From an uncultured Poribacteria bacterium (GTDB lineage Bacteria > Poribacteria > WGA-4E > WGA-3G), in NCBI GenBank assembly GCA_958295855.1, contig OY282383.1, positions 1,184,481-1,248,480 on the forward strand: a stretch of 64,000 nucleotides of DNA. The letters are read 5' to 3'. Position numbers and translations under genes: made by a program. A model generated the notes under the pieces. It did not search any database, was not told the origin of the DNA, and was given only the letters and a program-made list of their open reading frames with translations. Every line of letters begins with the position of its first letter. Positions within the stretch are counted from its first letter, which is position 1. Shown here piece after piece: positions 55,001 through 62,287 of the stretch.

Positions 55001-55154
55001 TGAGATCGACTTGGTTGCAATAGTGTTGGAGTACGGTTTGGAATGCGGCTCGGACGGTGCCTTCGTTTTGTTCTCCGAGGTGTGTGTATTTTTCGAGTTC
55101 TGCGTAGTATGTTTTGATGGGTTTGTGCGTGGGTTTGATGTTGAGTGCTGGCAT
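52056..55154 (-). CDS. Type ISP/IIG-like restriction-methyltransferase fusion, copy 5 (clade B)
   Basis: A 1,032-aa fusion starting at ATG 55154. The N-terminal third equals copy 4. After VDFMV it switches to the beta-type segment (ELDPISLERKY, YTATNRYAAYQG) shared with copies 1, 6 and 7. A unique block follows motif IV: NVRKNPKLSGTTHNVFG, then FFIKKSVDKTDSKPAPKTTQ and YSYLDSKQHYQNIEWQQI, where the others have RKGLKVS and FDFLTQRQHVG. Further on, LFFDRVLNQRVHVFPSIF is close to copy 3. The catalytic residues are intact. The unique block makes this copy the likeliest to differ in target sequence. Confidence 0.85.
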   Translation of the reverse strand: MPALNIKPTHKPIKTYYAELEKYTHLGEQNEGTVRAAFQTVLQHYCNQVDLTLLCEKSHYTPEKRRITPDGEVVDTFGLPHGHWEAKDTKDDLHAEATKKFAAGYPSKNIVVQSPTHALLYQHGQLQLDLDITEPRNLVHVLQTFFAYQEENISAWHAAVADFKETVPELGEKLAALIETERQNNPHFQEAFAHFYQQCQASINPNLSIAAVEEMLIQHLLTERIFRTVFNNRDFTRRNIIARDIENVIDALTSQTFDRNQFLQSLDAFYIAIEKTASTITDFSQKQGFLNTIYEQFFQGFSIKTADTHGIVYTPQPIVDFMVKSVEHILKTEFNRSLSDTGVHLIDPFVGTGNFIVRIMQELDPISLERKYTAVPPELQCNEVMLLPYYIASLNIEQQFYTATNRYAAYQGICLVDTFEVAEARQTQLFTPANTERVEKQKTTPMFVVIGNPPYNAGQANENDNNKNRKYATMDARVRETYSQASKATNKNALSDPYVKAIRWGLDRIGDEGVVAFVTNNSFLDGVAFDGMRKHLAADCDVIYILDLSGNVRKNPKLSGTTHNVFGIQVGVSINFFIKKSVDKTDSKPAPKTTQIFYARVDEFWRKEEKYSYLDSKQHYQNIEWQQITPDKRHTWLTEGLHAEFDTFIPMGTKQAKAVKGAAVDVIFKTYSCGVGTSRDAWVYNFNRDGLAENVQRIIETYNAEVDRWKRREDKGATEDDFVVSDDAKIKWSSRLKQHLKGGQTAEFAETKIRQSLYRPFIKSNLFFDRVLNQRVHVFPSIFPTPETEKENRVICVNGIGSNKPFHALMVKVIPCLGILDANQCFPFYTYDEDGTNRRENITEWALAQFRTHYQDDTISKWDIFHYTYGLLHHPAYRERYQANLKRDLPHIPFSEDFWGFAEAGAKLAALHVNYEDQDEYDTLQLIQTPNVPLNWCVEKMRLSKDKTSLAYNDFLTLDGIPPEAFEYRLGTRSALEWVIDQYRVKTDKRSGILNDPNHADNPQYIVKLIGKVITVSLETVEIVNKLPALKS

Positions 55155-55550
55155 CTGTTTTCTCCGTGTGTTGTGGGTGATTGAATTTAGATACCGCGAA
55201 TTATACACGGATTGGGGAAGGATTGCAAGGGGAAAATTTGCGGCGTAATGGTATCGGTTTCCCCTGCTTTGCAGGGGTAATATACCACTGTGCCCATAAG
55301 CGACGTGCATTCAGAATGAGAGACACATTTCGCCCCGAACAGGGCTAAAGAAAGCACATCGCGCGGCTATCAGAACATTTTCCAATGAGGTCACGGCATA
55401 CGGATGTCTCCTACGACTTTGAGGTCACGGTGCACGGATGTCTCCTACGACTTTAAGAGGTCACAGCATACGGATGTCTCCTACGACTTTAAGAGGTCAC
55501 GGCACACGGAGTGTGCCTACTACTTTGAAGTCACGGCATACGGATGTCTC
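55155..55550. other. Intergenic region between copies 5 and 6
   Basis: Same content as 51660-52055: promoter, family 1 hairpin (55261-55277), the CGCCCCGAACAGGGC unit and the family 3 array (55388-55563). No gene. Confidence 0.85.
55200..55228 (-). promoter_or_regulatory. Sigma70 promoter of copy 5
   Basis: TTGCAA (55223-55228), 17 nt, TATAAT (55200-55205), identical to the copy 4 promoter. Confidence 0.75.
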
Positions 55551-55563
55551 CTACGACTTTAAC
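55388..55563. repeat. Tandem array of family 3 units (5 units)
   Basis: Identical to the array at 51893-52068; it overlaps the stop codon of copy 6. Confidence 0.85.
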
Positions 55564-58500
55564 GCGGGCAATTTGTTAACAATCTCCACCGTCTCTAAAC
55601 TCACCGTAATCAGCTTGCCAATCAACTTGACTATATATTGCGGGTTGTCGGCATGATTCGGGTCGTTGAGGATGCCGCTCCGTTTGTCTGTTTTCACCCG
55701 ATACTGGTCTACTACCCACTCTAACGCGGAACGGGTGCCAAGCCGATATTCAAACGCCTTCGGCGGAATGCCATCAAGCGTCAGGAAATCGTTGTATGCC
55801 AGCGAGGTTTTGTCTTTGGACAATCTCATCTTCTCCACACGCCAATTGAGGGGCACGTCCGGGGTTTGGATGAACTTCAGTGTATCGTATTCCGGTTGCG
55901 TTTCGTAGTTGACGTGGATGTCCGCTAATTGTGCACCTGCTTCCGCAAAGCCCCAAAAGTCTTCCGCGAAGGGGATATGCGGCAAGTCGCGCTTGAGATT
56001 CGCCTGATACCGCTCGCGATAAGCAGGATGGTGCAAGAGCCCATAAGTGTAGTGGAAGATGTCCCACTTGCTGATGGTGTCATCGCCATAATGGGTTCGG
56101 AACTGCGCCAATGCCCACTCGGTGATGTTTTCACGGCGGTTTGTGCCATCCTCGTCGTAGGTGTAGAAGGGGAAGCATTGCCCAGATGAACCAAATCCAC
56201 CTGTTACCACATTTGCGGGGATGCAACCCGCTATGAGGCAGATAAAAGGTTTTTCTTTTGTTATATTGACACAAATCACTCTATTTTCTTTTTCTGTGTC
56301 CGGCGTAGGGAAGATGGAGGGAAACTGATAAACGCGCTGATTCATCATTCTGTCAAAGTAGAGATGCGATTTCGTAAACGGCCGGTAAAGGGAGGTTCTC
56401 ACTTTTTCTGGCGAGAACGCTGCGGTTTTCCCGTTTTTCAAATCAGATTTAAGGGCATCAGTCCACTTGATTTTGGTTTCAGCCGCATCCACAAACGCAT
56501 CAACATTTCCCTCGCGTTTTGGGCCCTGGTGCCACTTGAAAACTTGCATATTGTAGAATTCCATCATGCTTGTCAGGTTTTTTCTCAGTGCATCTCGGTT
56601 GAAGTTGTAAACCCATGCATCTCGATTTGTTTGGACACCGTTGCTATAATTTCTAAATATCACCTTCTCCGATTTTCCTGCTTTTGCTGCCTTAGTTCCC
56701 ATTGGAATAAAGGTGTCAAACTCGGCATGGAGCCCTTCGGTGAGCCATGTATGCCGCGCGTCCGGGCGAATCGTTTGCCAGGCTATGTTTCCTACGTGTT
56801 GGCGTTGGGTGAGAAAGTCAAACTTATCTTTTTTCTGCCATAACGCATCGGTGCGATAGTAAAAGAGGCGGGACGCCCCCCTATCTGTCTGCTGCTTTTT
56901 CACAAACAGATTAATGCTCACCCCTACCCGAATACCGAACACATTCGCATCGGAGACTTTCAATCCCTTTCTTGCATTCCCGCCCAAATCAAGGATGTAG
57001 ATGGCATCGCAATCATCTGCGAGGTGTTTCCGCATGCCATCAAACGCCAAACCCTCGAGAAAACTGTTGTTCGTCACAAAGGCTACAACCCCTTCATCGC
57101 CAACCCTGTCCAACGCCCACCGAATCGCCTTCACATACGGATCATAGAGTGCATTTCTGAGCGTCGCTTTGGAATCTTTCGCGTACGTCTCTGCAATTTG
57201 CTTGTCCATCGTCTCATACTTCCGATTCTTGTTGTTATCGTTCTCATTCACCTGCCCCGCATTGTAGGGTGGATTGCCGATAACCACAAACATCGGTGTC
57301 TCTTTTTGTTTCTCAACGCGTTCGGTATTGGCGGGTGTAAATAGCTGCGTCTGCCGTGCTTCTGCCACCTCAAACGTGTCTACCAGACAGATACCCTGAT
57401 AGGCGGCATATCGGTTCGTTGCGGTGTAAAACTGCTGTTCAATGTTGAGGCTGGCGATATAGTACGGCAGGAGCATGACTTCGTTGCACTGAAGTTCGGG
57501 CGGCACTGCGGTGTATTTTCGCTCCAATGAGATGGGGTCCAATTCCTGCATGAGCCGCACGATGAAGTTGCCGGTGCCGACGAACGGATCGATGAGATGC
57601 ACACCGGTATCCGAAAGCGACCGGTCGAACTCGGTATTGAGGAGATGCTCAACGCTTTTCACCATGAAATCCACAATCGGCTGCGGTGTATAGACGATGC
57701 CGTGTGTATCTGCAGTCTTGATGGAGAAGCCTTGGAAAAACTGCTCGTAAACGGTGTTGAGAAAGCCCTGTTTTTGTGAGAAGTCGGTAATCGTGCTGGC
57801 TGTTTTTTCAATCGCAATGTAGAAGGGATCTAAACTTTGGAGGAATTGGTTGCGGTCGAACGTCTGTGAGGTGAGGGCATCAATGACGTTTTCAATGTCG
57901 CGGGCGATGATATTGCGGCGGGTAAAATCCCGGTTGTTGAAGACGGTGCGAAAAATGCGTTCTGTTAGCAGGTGTTGGATGAGCATCTCCTCCACCGCAG
58001 CGACAGACAGATTCGGATTGATTGAGGCTTGGCACTGCTGATGGAAATGGGCGAATGCCTCCTGAAAGTGCGGGTTGTTTTGGCGTTCTGTCTCTATTAA
58101 CGCCGCCAGTTTTTCACCCAGCACCGGCACTTTTTCTTTGAATTCTTCCACCGCGGCATACCAATCGGCGATGTTCTCCTCCTGATATGCAAAGAAGGTA
58201 TCCAGCAAATGGATAAGATTTTCCGGTTCGGTCATGTCTACATCAAGGCGGAGGGTGCCGTTTTGATAGAGGAGGGCATGGGTCGGGGATTGAATAATGA
58301 TATTTTTAAACGGGTACCCGGCTTCCGATTTCTTCTGTGCTTCGGTGGGGAGAGCGTCCTGTGTATCTTTCGCTTCCCAGTGTCCGTGTGGCAAACCGAA
58401 CGCATCGACGACTTCGCCATCTAACCGGATGCGTCTGTTCTGTTTTGTGTGGCGTGTCTTTTCGCACACGAGAATGAGGTGGACCTGTCTGCAATAGTGT

Positions 58501-58628
58501 TGGAGGAGACTTTGGAATGCGGTTCGGACAGCACCTTCATGTTCTGCCCCGATTTTTGTGTATGCTTCGAGTTCTGCGTAGTATGTTTTGATGGATTTGT
58601 GCGTGGGTTTGATGTTGAGAGTTGGCAT
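55551..58628 (-). CDS. Type ISP/IIG-like restriction-methyltransferase fusion, copy 6 (clade B)
   Basis: A 1,025-aa fusion starting at ATG 58628 with GGAGAAAACACT upstream. Its nuclease domain is the most diverged of clade B (TKIGAEHEGAV, KTRHTKQNRRIRLDGEVVDAFG), yet D70, E85 and K87 are kept. Beta-type central segment. The specificity region contains a unique run: KSEKVIFRNYSNGVQ, NLTSMMEFYNMQVFKWHQ, DAALKSDLKNGK-like and AFSPEKVRTSLYRPF, unlike the VQRMSDTYN and NTKIRQSL of the other copies. FGSSGQCFPFYTY recalls copy 2. It should have its own target sequence. Confidence 0.85.
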   Translation of the reverse strand: MPTLNIKPTHKSIKTYYAELEAYTKIGAEHEGAVRTAFQSLLQHYCRQVHLILVCEKTRHTKQNRRIRLDGEVVDAFGLPHGHWEAKDTQDALPTEAQKKSEAGYPFKNIIIQSPTHALLYQNGTLRLDVDMTEPENLIHLLDTFFAYQEENIADWYAAVEEFKEKVPVLGEKLAALIETERQNNPHFQEAFAHFHQQCQASINPNLSVAAVEEMLIQHLLTERIFRTVFNNRDFTRRNIIARDIENVIDALTSQTFDRNQFLQSLDPFYIAIEKTASTITDFSQKQGFLNTVYEQFFQGFSIKTADTHGIVYTPQPIVDFMVKSVEHLLNTEFDRSLSDTGVHLIDPFVGTGNFIVRLMQELDPISLERKYTAVPPELQCNEVMLLPYYIASLNIEQQFYTATNRYAAYQGICLVDTFEVAEARQTQLFTPANTERVEKQKETPMFVVIGNPPYNAGQVNENDNNKNRKYETMDKQIAETYAKDSKATLRNALYDPYVKAIRWALDRVGDEGVVAFVTNNSFLEGLAFDGMRKHLADDCDAIYILDLGGNARKGLKVSDANVFGIRVGVSINLFVKKQQTDRGASRLFYYRTDALWQKKDKFDFLTQRQHVGNIAWQTIRPDARHTWLTEGLHAEFDTFIPMGTKAAKAGKSEKVIFRNYSNGVQTNRDAWVYNFNRDALRKNLTSMMEFYNMQVFKWHQGPKREGNVDAFVDAAETKIKWTDALKSDLKNGKTAAFSPEKVRTSLYRPFTKSHLYFDRMMNQRVYQFPSIFPTPDTEKENRVICVNITKEKPFICLIAGCIPANVVTGGFGSSGQCFPFYTYDEDGTNRRENITEWALAQFRTHYGDDTISKWDIFHYTYGLLHHPAYRERYQANLKRDLPHIPFAEDFWGFAEAGAQLADIHVNYETQPEYDTLKFIQTPDVPLNWRVEKMRLSKDKTSLAYNDFLTLDGIPPKAFEYRLGTRSALEWVVDQYRVKTDKRSGILNDPNHADNPQYIVKLIGKLITVSLETVEIVNKLPALKS

Positions 58629-58944
58629 AGTGTTTTCTCCGTGTGTTGTGGGTGATTGAATTAATTATACACGGATTGGGGACAGATTGCAAGGTAAAAA
58701 TTTGCGGCGTAATGGTATCGGTTTCCCCTGCTTTGCAGGGGTAATATACCACTGCGCCCATAAGCAACGTGCATTCAGAATGAGAGACACATTTCGCCCT
58801 GAACGGGGCTAAAGAAAGCACATCGCGCGGTTATCAGAACATTTTCCAATGAGGTCACGGCATACGGATGTCTCCTACGACTTTAAGAGGTCACGGCACA
58901 CGGAGTGTGCCTACTACTTTGAAGTCACGGCATACGGAGTATGC
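58629..58944. other. Intergenic region between copies 6 and 7
   Basis: 316 nt with no gene: the promoter of copy 6, a family 1 hairpin (58725-58741), the CGCCCTGAACGGGGC unit and a three-unit family 3 array. It is a shorter, slightly diverged version of the two 396-nt regions. Confidence 0.85.
58664..58692 (-). promoter_or_regulatory. Sigma70 promoter of copy 6
   Basis: TTGCAA (58687-58692), 17 nt, TATAAT (58664-58669). The leader is shorter than at copies 4 and 5 because about 13 nt after the -10 box are missing. Confidence 0.75.
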
Positions 58945-58958
58945 CTACGACTTTAACG
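58853..58958. repeat. Tandem array of family 3 units (3 units)
   Basis: Three units, two with intact hairpins: GGCACAC-GGA-GTGTGCC and GGCATAC-GGA-GTATGCC. The last overlaps the stop codon of copy 7. Confidence 0.85.
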
Positions 58959-61900
58959 CGGGCAATTTGTTAACAATCTCCACCGTCTCTAAACTCACCG
59001 TAATGACCTTCCCAATTAACTTGACGATGTACTGCGCATCGTCCGCATGGTTCGGGTCGTTGAGGATGCCGCTCCGTTTGTCTGTTTTCACCCGATACTG
59101 GTCTATTACCCACTCTAACGCGGAACGGGTGCCAAGCCGATATTCAAACGCCTCCGGCGGAATGCCATCCAGCGTCAGGAAATCGTTGTACACCAGCGAG
59201 GTTTTGTCTTTGGACAATTTCATCTTCTCCACACGCCAATTGAGGGGCACGTTCGGGGTTTGGATGAGCTGCAGTGTATCGTATTCGTCCTGGTCTTCGT
59301 AGTTGACGTGGATGTCCGCTAATTGTGCGCCGGCGTTGGCAAAGCCCCAAAAGTCTTCCTCGAAGGGAATGTGCGGCAGATCACGTCTGAGGTTCGCCTG
59401 ATACCGCTCGCGATAGGTAGGGTGGTGCAGGAGTCCATAAGTATAGTGGAAGATGTCCCACTTGGAAATGGTATCATCGTCGTAGTGGGTTCGGAACGCT
59501 GCCAATGCCCAATCGGTGATGTTTTCGCGGCGGTTCGTGCCATCCTCGTCGTAGGTGTAGAAGGGGAAGCATTGAAAAAGATCGCGTGCCGCGAGTATAT
59601 GAGAATTGGGAATCAGATTTGTCAGCAGTGTATTGAAGCCTGCGCGAAAACCGTGATCGCTGACAATGATCACCTGATTTTCCCTTTCGGTTTCCGGGGT
59701 CGGAAAGATAGATGGAAACACACATATTCCGTCTATCATGAATCTATCGAAGTAAAGCCGCGATTTTGTGAATGGCCGGTAGAGCGATTGTCGAATTTTT
59801 GTGTTGGCAAATGCCGCGATGTGCAGCCTCTTCATTTTTTGTTTCAAGCCTTGGCTCCACTTGATTTTCGCATCATCATCAATCACAAAATCATCAAGGT
59901 TTGCTTGCCTATCTTCTCGTCGTTTCCACCTATCTATTTCCGTGTTGTAAGTTTCACTCATCCGCTGCACGTTCTCAGCAAGTGCGGCTCGGTTGAAATT
60001 GTAAGCCCACGCATCGCGGGCAGTGTTGACACCGTTGCTATAGGTTTTGAAAATCACATCCACCGCCGCGCCTTTTCCTGCTTTTGCTGCCTTAGTTCCC
60101 ATCGGGATAAAGGTGTCAAACTCGGCGTGGAGCCCTTCGGTGAGCCATGTGTGTCGCGCATCCGGTTGAATAGATTTCCACTCAATACCGCCTATGTGTT
60201 GACATTCATTCAGAAAGTCAAACTTATCTTTTTTCTGCCATAACTCATCGGTGCGATAGTAAAAAATCTGGGAGGTTTCTGATGAATTTCCCTTTCTCTT
60301 TACAAATAGATTGATGCTTACGCCTACCGTGATGTCGAACACATTGGCATTAGAAACTTTCAAGCCCTTCCGCATGTTCCCGCCCAAATCCAAAACATAA
60401 ATCGCGTCGCAATCTGCGGCGAGATGCTTCCGCATCCCATCAAACGCGATGCCATCCAGAAAGCCGTTATTTGTCACAAATGCGACAACGCCTTCATCGC
60501 CAATCCTATCCAACCCCCATCGAATTGCTTTCACATACGGATCGTAGAGTTTATTTTTATTCGTCGCCTTGGAATCTTTTGCATAAGTCTCCCGCACGCG
60601 CGCATCCATCGTCTCATACTTCCGATTTTTGTTGTTATCGTTCTCATTCACCTGCCCCGCGTTGTAGGGCGGATTGCCGATAACCACAAACATCGGTGTC
60701 TCTTTTTGTTTCTCAACGCGTTCGGTATTGGCGGGTGTAAATAGCTGCGTCTGCCGCGCCTCGGCTACCTCAAACGTGTCTACCAGACAGATGCCTTGAT
60801 AGGCGGCATATCGGTTCGTTGCGGTGTAAAACTGCTGTTCAATGTTGAGGCTGGCAATATAGTACGGCAGGAGCATGACTTCGTTGCACTGAAGTTCGGG
60901 CGGCACTGCGGTGTATTTTCGCTCCAATGAAATGGGGTCCAATTCCTGCATGAGCCGCACGATGAAGTTGCCGGTGCCGACGAACGGATCGATGAGATGC
61001 ACACCGGTATCCGAAAGCGACCGGTCGAACTCGGTATTGAGGAGATGCTCAACGCTTTTCACCATAAAATCCACAATTGGTTGAGGGGTATAGACGATGC
61101 CGTGCGTGTCTGCAGTCTTGATGGAGAAGCCTTGGAAGAACTGCTCATAAACAGCGTTGAGGAAGCCCTGTTTTTGTGAGAAATCCGTAATCGTGCTGGC
61201 GGTTTTCTCTATCGCAATGTAGAACGGGTCTAAACTTTCAAGAAACTGATCGCGATTCAGTGCATATTCAGTGAGCACATCAATGACTTTCTCAATTTCA
61301 CTGGCAATAATGTTGCGGCGAGTGAAGTCCCTATTCTTGAAAACAGTGGCGAAGATACGCTCGGTGAGCAGGTGCTGGATGAGCATCTCCTCCACCGCAG
61401 TGATGGAGAGATTCGGGTTGATTGAGGCTTGGCACTGCTGATGAAAATGGGCGAAGGCCTCCTGAAAGTGTGGGTTGTTTTGGCGTTCTGTCTCTATTAA
61501 CGCCGCCAGTTTTTCGCCGAGTTCCGGCACCGTCTCTTTGAAGTCGGCGACGGCAGCATGCCACGCCGAGATGTTCTCCTCCTGATATGCAAAGAAGGTT
61601 TGGAGCACGTGGACGAGGTTTCTCGGCTCGGTGATGTCCAGGTCGAGTTGCAGCTGCCCATTTTGATAGAGGAGTGCGTGTGTTGGGGATTGCACGACGA
61701 TGTTTTTGGAGGGGTAGCCTGCGGCAAACTTTTTGTCTGCTTCGGCGTGCAAGTCATCTTTGGTATCTTTTGCTTCCCAGTGTCCGTGTGGTAAGCCGAA
61801 CGCATCGACGACTTCACCATCGGGTGTGATACGTCTTTTCTCTGGCGTGTAGTGGCTTTTTTCACAGAGAAGGGTGAGATCGGCTTGGGGGCAATAGTGT

Positions 61901-62028
61901 TGGAGTAGGTTTTGGAATGCGGCTCGGACGGTGCCTTCGTTTTGTTCTCCGAGGTGTGTATATGCTTCGAGTTCGGCGTAGTATGTTTTGATGGGTTTGT
62001 GCGTCGTTTTGATGTTGAGTTCGGGCAT
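58945..62028 (-). CDS. Type ISP/IIG-like restriction-methyltransferase fusion, copy 7 (clade B)
   Basis: A 1,027-aa fusion starting MPELNIKTTHK, first gene of the right array in transcription order. D70, E85, K87, DPFVGTG and NPPYNAG are intact; the central segment is beta type. The coupler has a clade A-like stretch (NIIASEIEKV, as in copy 1, then VLTEYALNRDQFLESL, close to copy 2). Later it shares RKGNSSETS with copy 3 and IAAFANTKIRQSL with copies 2 and 4. The stretch before CFPFYTY (SDHGFRAGFNTLLTNLIP) is unique. GGAGAAAACACT lies upstream of the ATG. Confidence 0.85.
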   Translation of the reverse strand: MPELNIKTTHKPIKTYYAELEAYTHLGEQNEGTVRAAFQNLLQHYCPQADLTLLCEKSHYTPEKRRITPDGEVVDAFGLPHGHWEAKDTKDDLHAEADKKFAAGYPSKNIVVQSPTHALLYQNGQLQLDLDITEPRNLVHVLQTFFAYQEENISAWHAAVADFKETVPELGEKLAALIETERQNNPHFQEAFAHFHQQCQASINPNLSITAVEEMLIQHLLTERIFATVFKNRDFTRRNIIASEIEKVIDVLTEYALNRDQFLESLDPFYIAIEKTASTITDFSQKQGFLNAVYEQFFQGFSIKTADTHGIVYTPQPIVDFMVKSVEHLLNTEFDRSLSDTGVHLIDPFVGTGNFIVRLMQELDPISLERKYTAVPPELQCNEVMLLPYYIASLNIEQQFYTATNRYAAYQGICLVDTFEVAEARQTQLFTPANTERVEKQKETPMFVVIGNPPYNAGQVNENDNNKNRKYETMDARVRETYAKDSKATNKNKLYDPYVKAIRWGLDRIGDEGVVAFVTNNGFLDGIAFDGMRKHLAADCDAIYVLDLGGNMRKGLKVSNANVFDITVGVSINLFVKRKGNSSETSQIFYYRTDELWQKKDKFDFLNECQHIGGIEWKSIQPDARHTWLTEGLHAEFDTFIPMGTKAAKAGKGAAVDVIFKTYSNGVNTARDAWAYNFNRAALAENVQRMSETYNTEIDRWKRREDRQANLDDFVIDDDAKIKWSQGLKQKMKRLHIAAFANTKIRQSLYRPFTKSRLYFDRFMIDGICVFPSIFPTPETERENQVIIVSDHGFRAGFNTLLTNLIPNSHILAARDLFQCFPFYTYDEDGTNRRENITDWALAAFRTHYDDDTISKWDIFHYTYGLLHHPTYRERYQANLRRDLPHIPFEEDFWGFANAGAQLADIHVNYEDQDEYDTLQLIQTPNVPLNWRVEKMKLSKDKTSLVYNDFLTLDGIPPEAFEYRLGTRSALEWVIDQYRVKTDKRSGILNDPNHADDAQYIVKLIGKVITVSLETVEIVNKLPALKS

Positions 62029-62074
62029 AGTGTTTTCTCCATGTGTTGTCGGTGATTGAATTTAGATACCGCGA

Positions 62075-62103
62075 ATTATACACGGATTGGGGAAGGATTG
62101 CAA
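62075..62103 (-). promoter_or_regulatory. Sigma70 promoter of copy 7
   Basis: TTGCAA (62098-62103), 17 nt, TATAAT (62075-62080), as at copies 4 and 5. The sequence farther upstream differs, marking the outer end of the duplicated unit. Confidence 0.75.
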
Positions 62104-62197
62104 GGGGAAAATTCGTCAGTTTGTAGTCGCGCGATTCAGGGTGCAGGGAACGTGCGATAAATCGCACTATCACGAATCAAGTTGTGCGCGACTAGCA

Positions 62198-62220
62198 AAC
62201 AACTTTTTTATTTCTTACAT
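62198..62220. repeat. Dispersed GCAACTTTTTTATTTCTTAC element
   Basis: Another copy of the element found near 28549, 36971, 39780 and 39822. It lies between the right R-M array and the PLP enzyme gene. Confidence 0.7.
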
Positions 62221-62287
62221 TACGGGGAAACCAAAGCGCGGTTAGAAACCGCGCCGATAAGAAAAGCAGGCTGATGTCAGACTCGCG

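Larger units (their letters stand above)
54235..55607. repeat. 1,373-bp direct repeat, right copy
   Basis: Second copy of the repeat at 50740-52112. It covers the 5' third of copy 5, its promoter, the repeat array and the end of copy 6. Identity over the stretches compared indicates a very recent duplication or gene conversion. Confidence 0.85.

Noticed and set aside
5591..62028. Many 60-170-codon frames on the plus strand opposite the R-M genes, with similar sequences at each copy
   Set aside because: They are antisense shadows; their similarity follows from the paralogy of the minus-strand genes, and they lack ribosome sites and recognisable domains.
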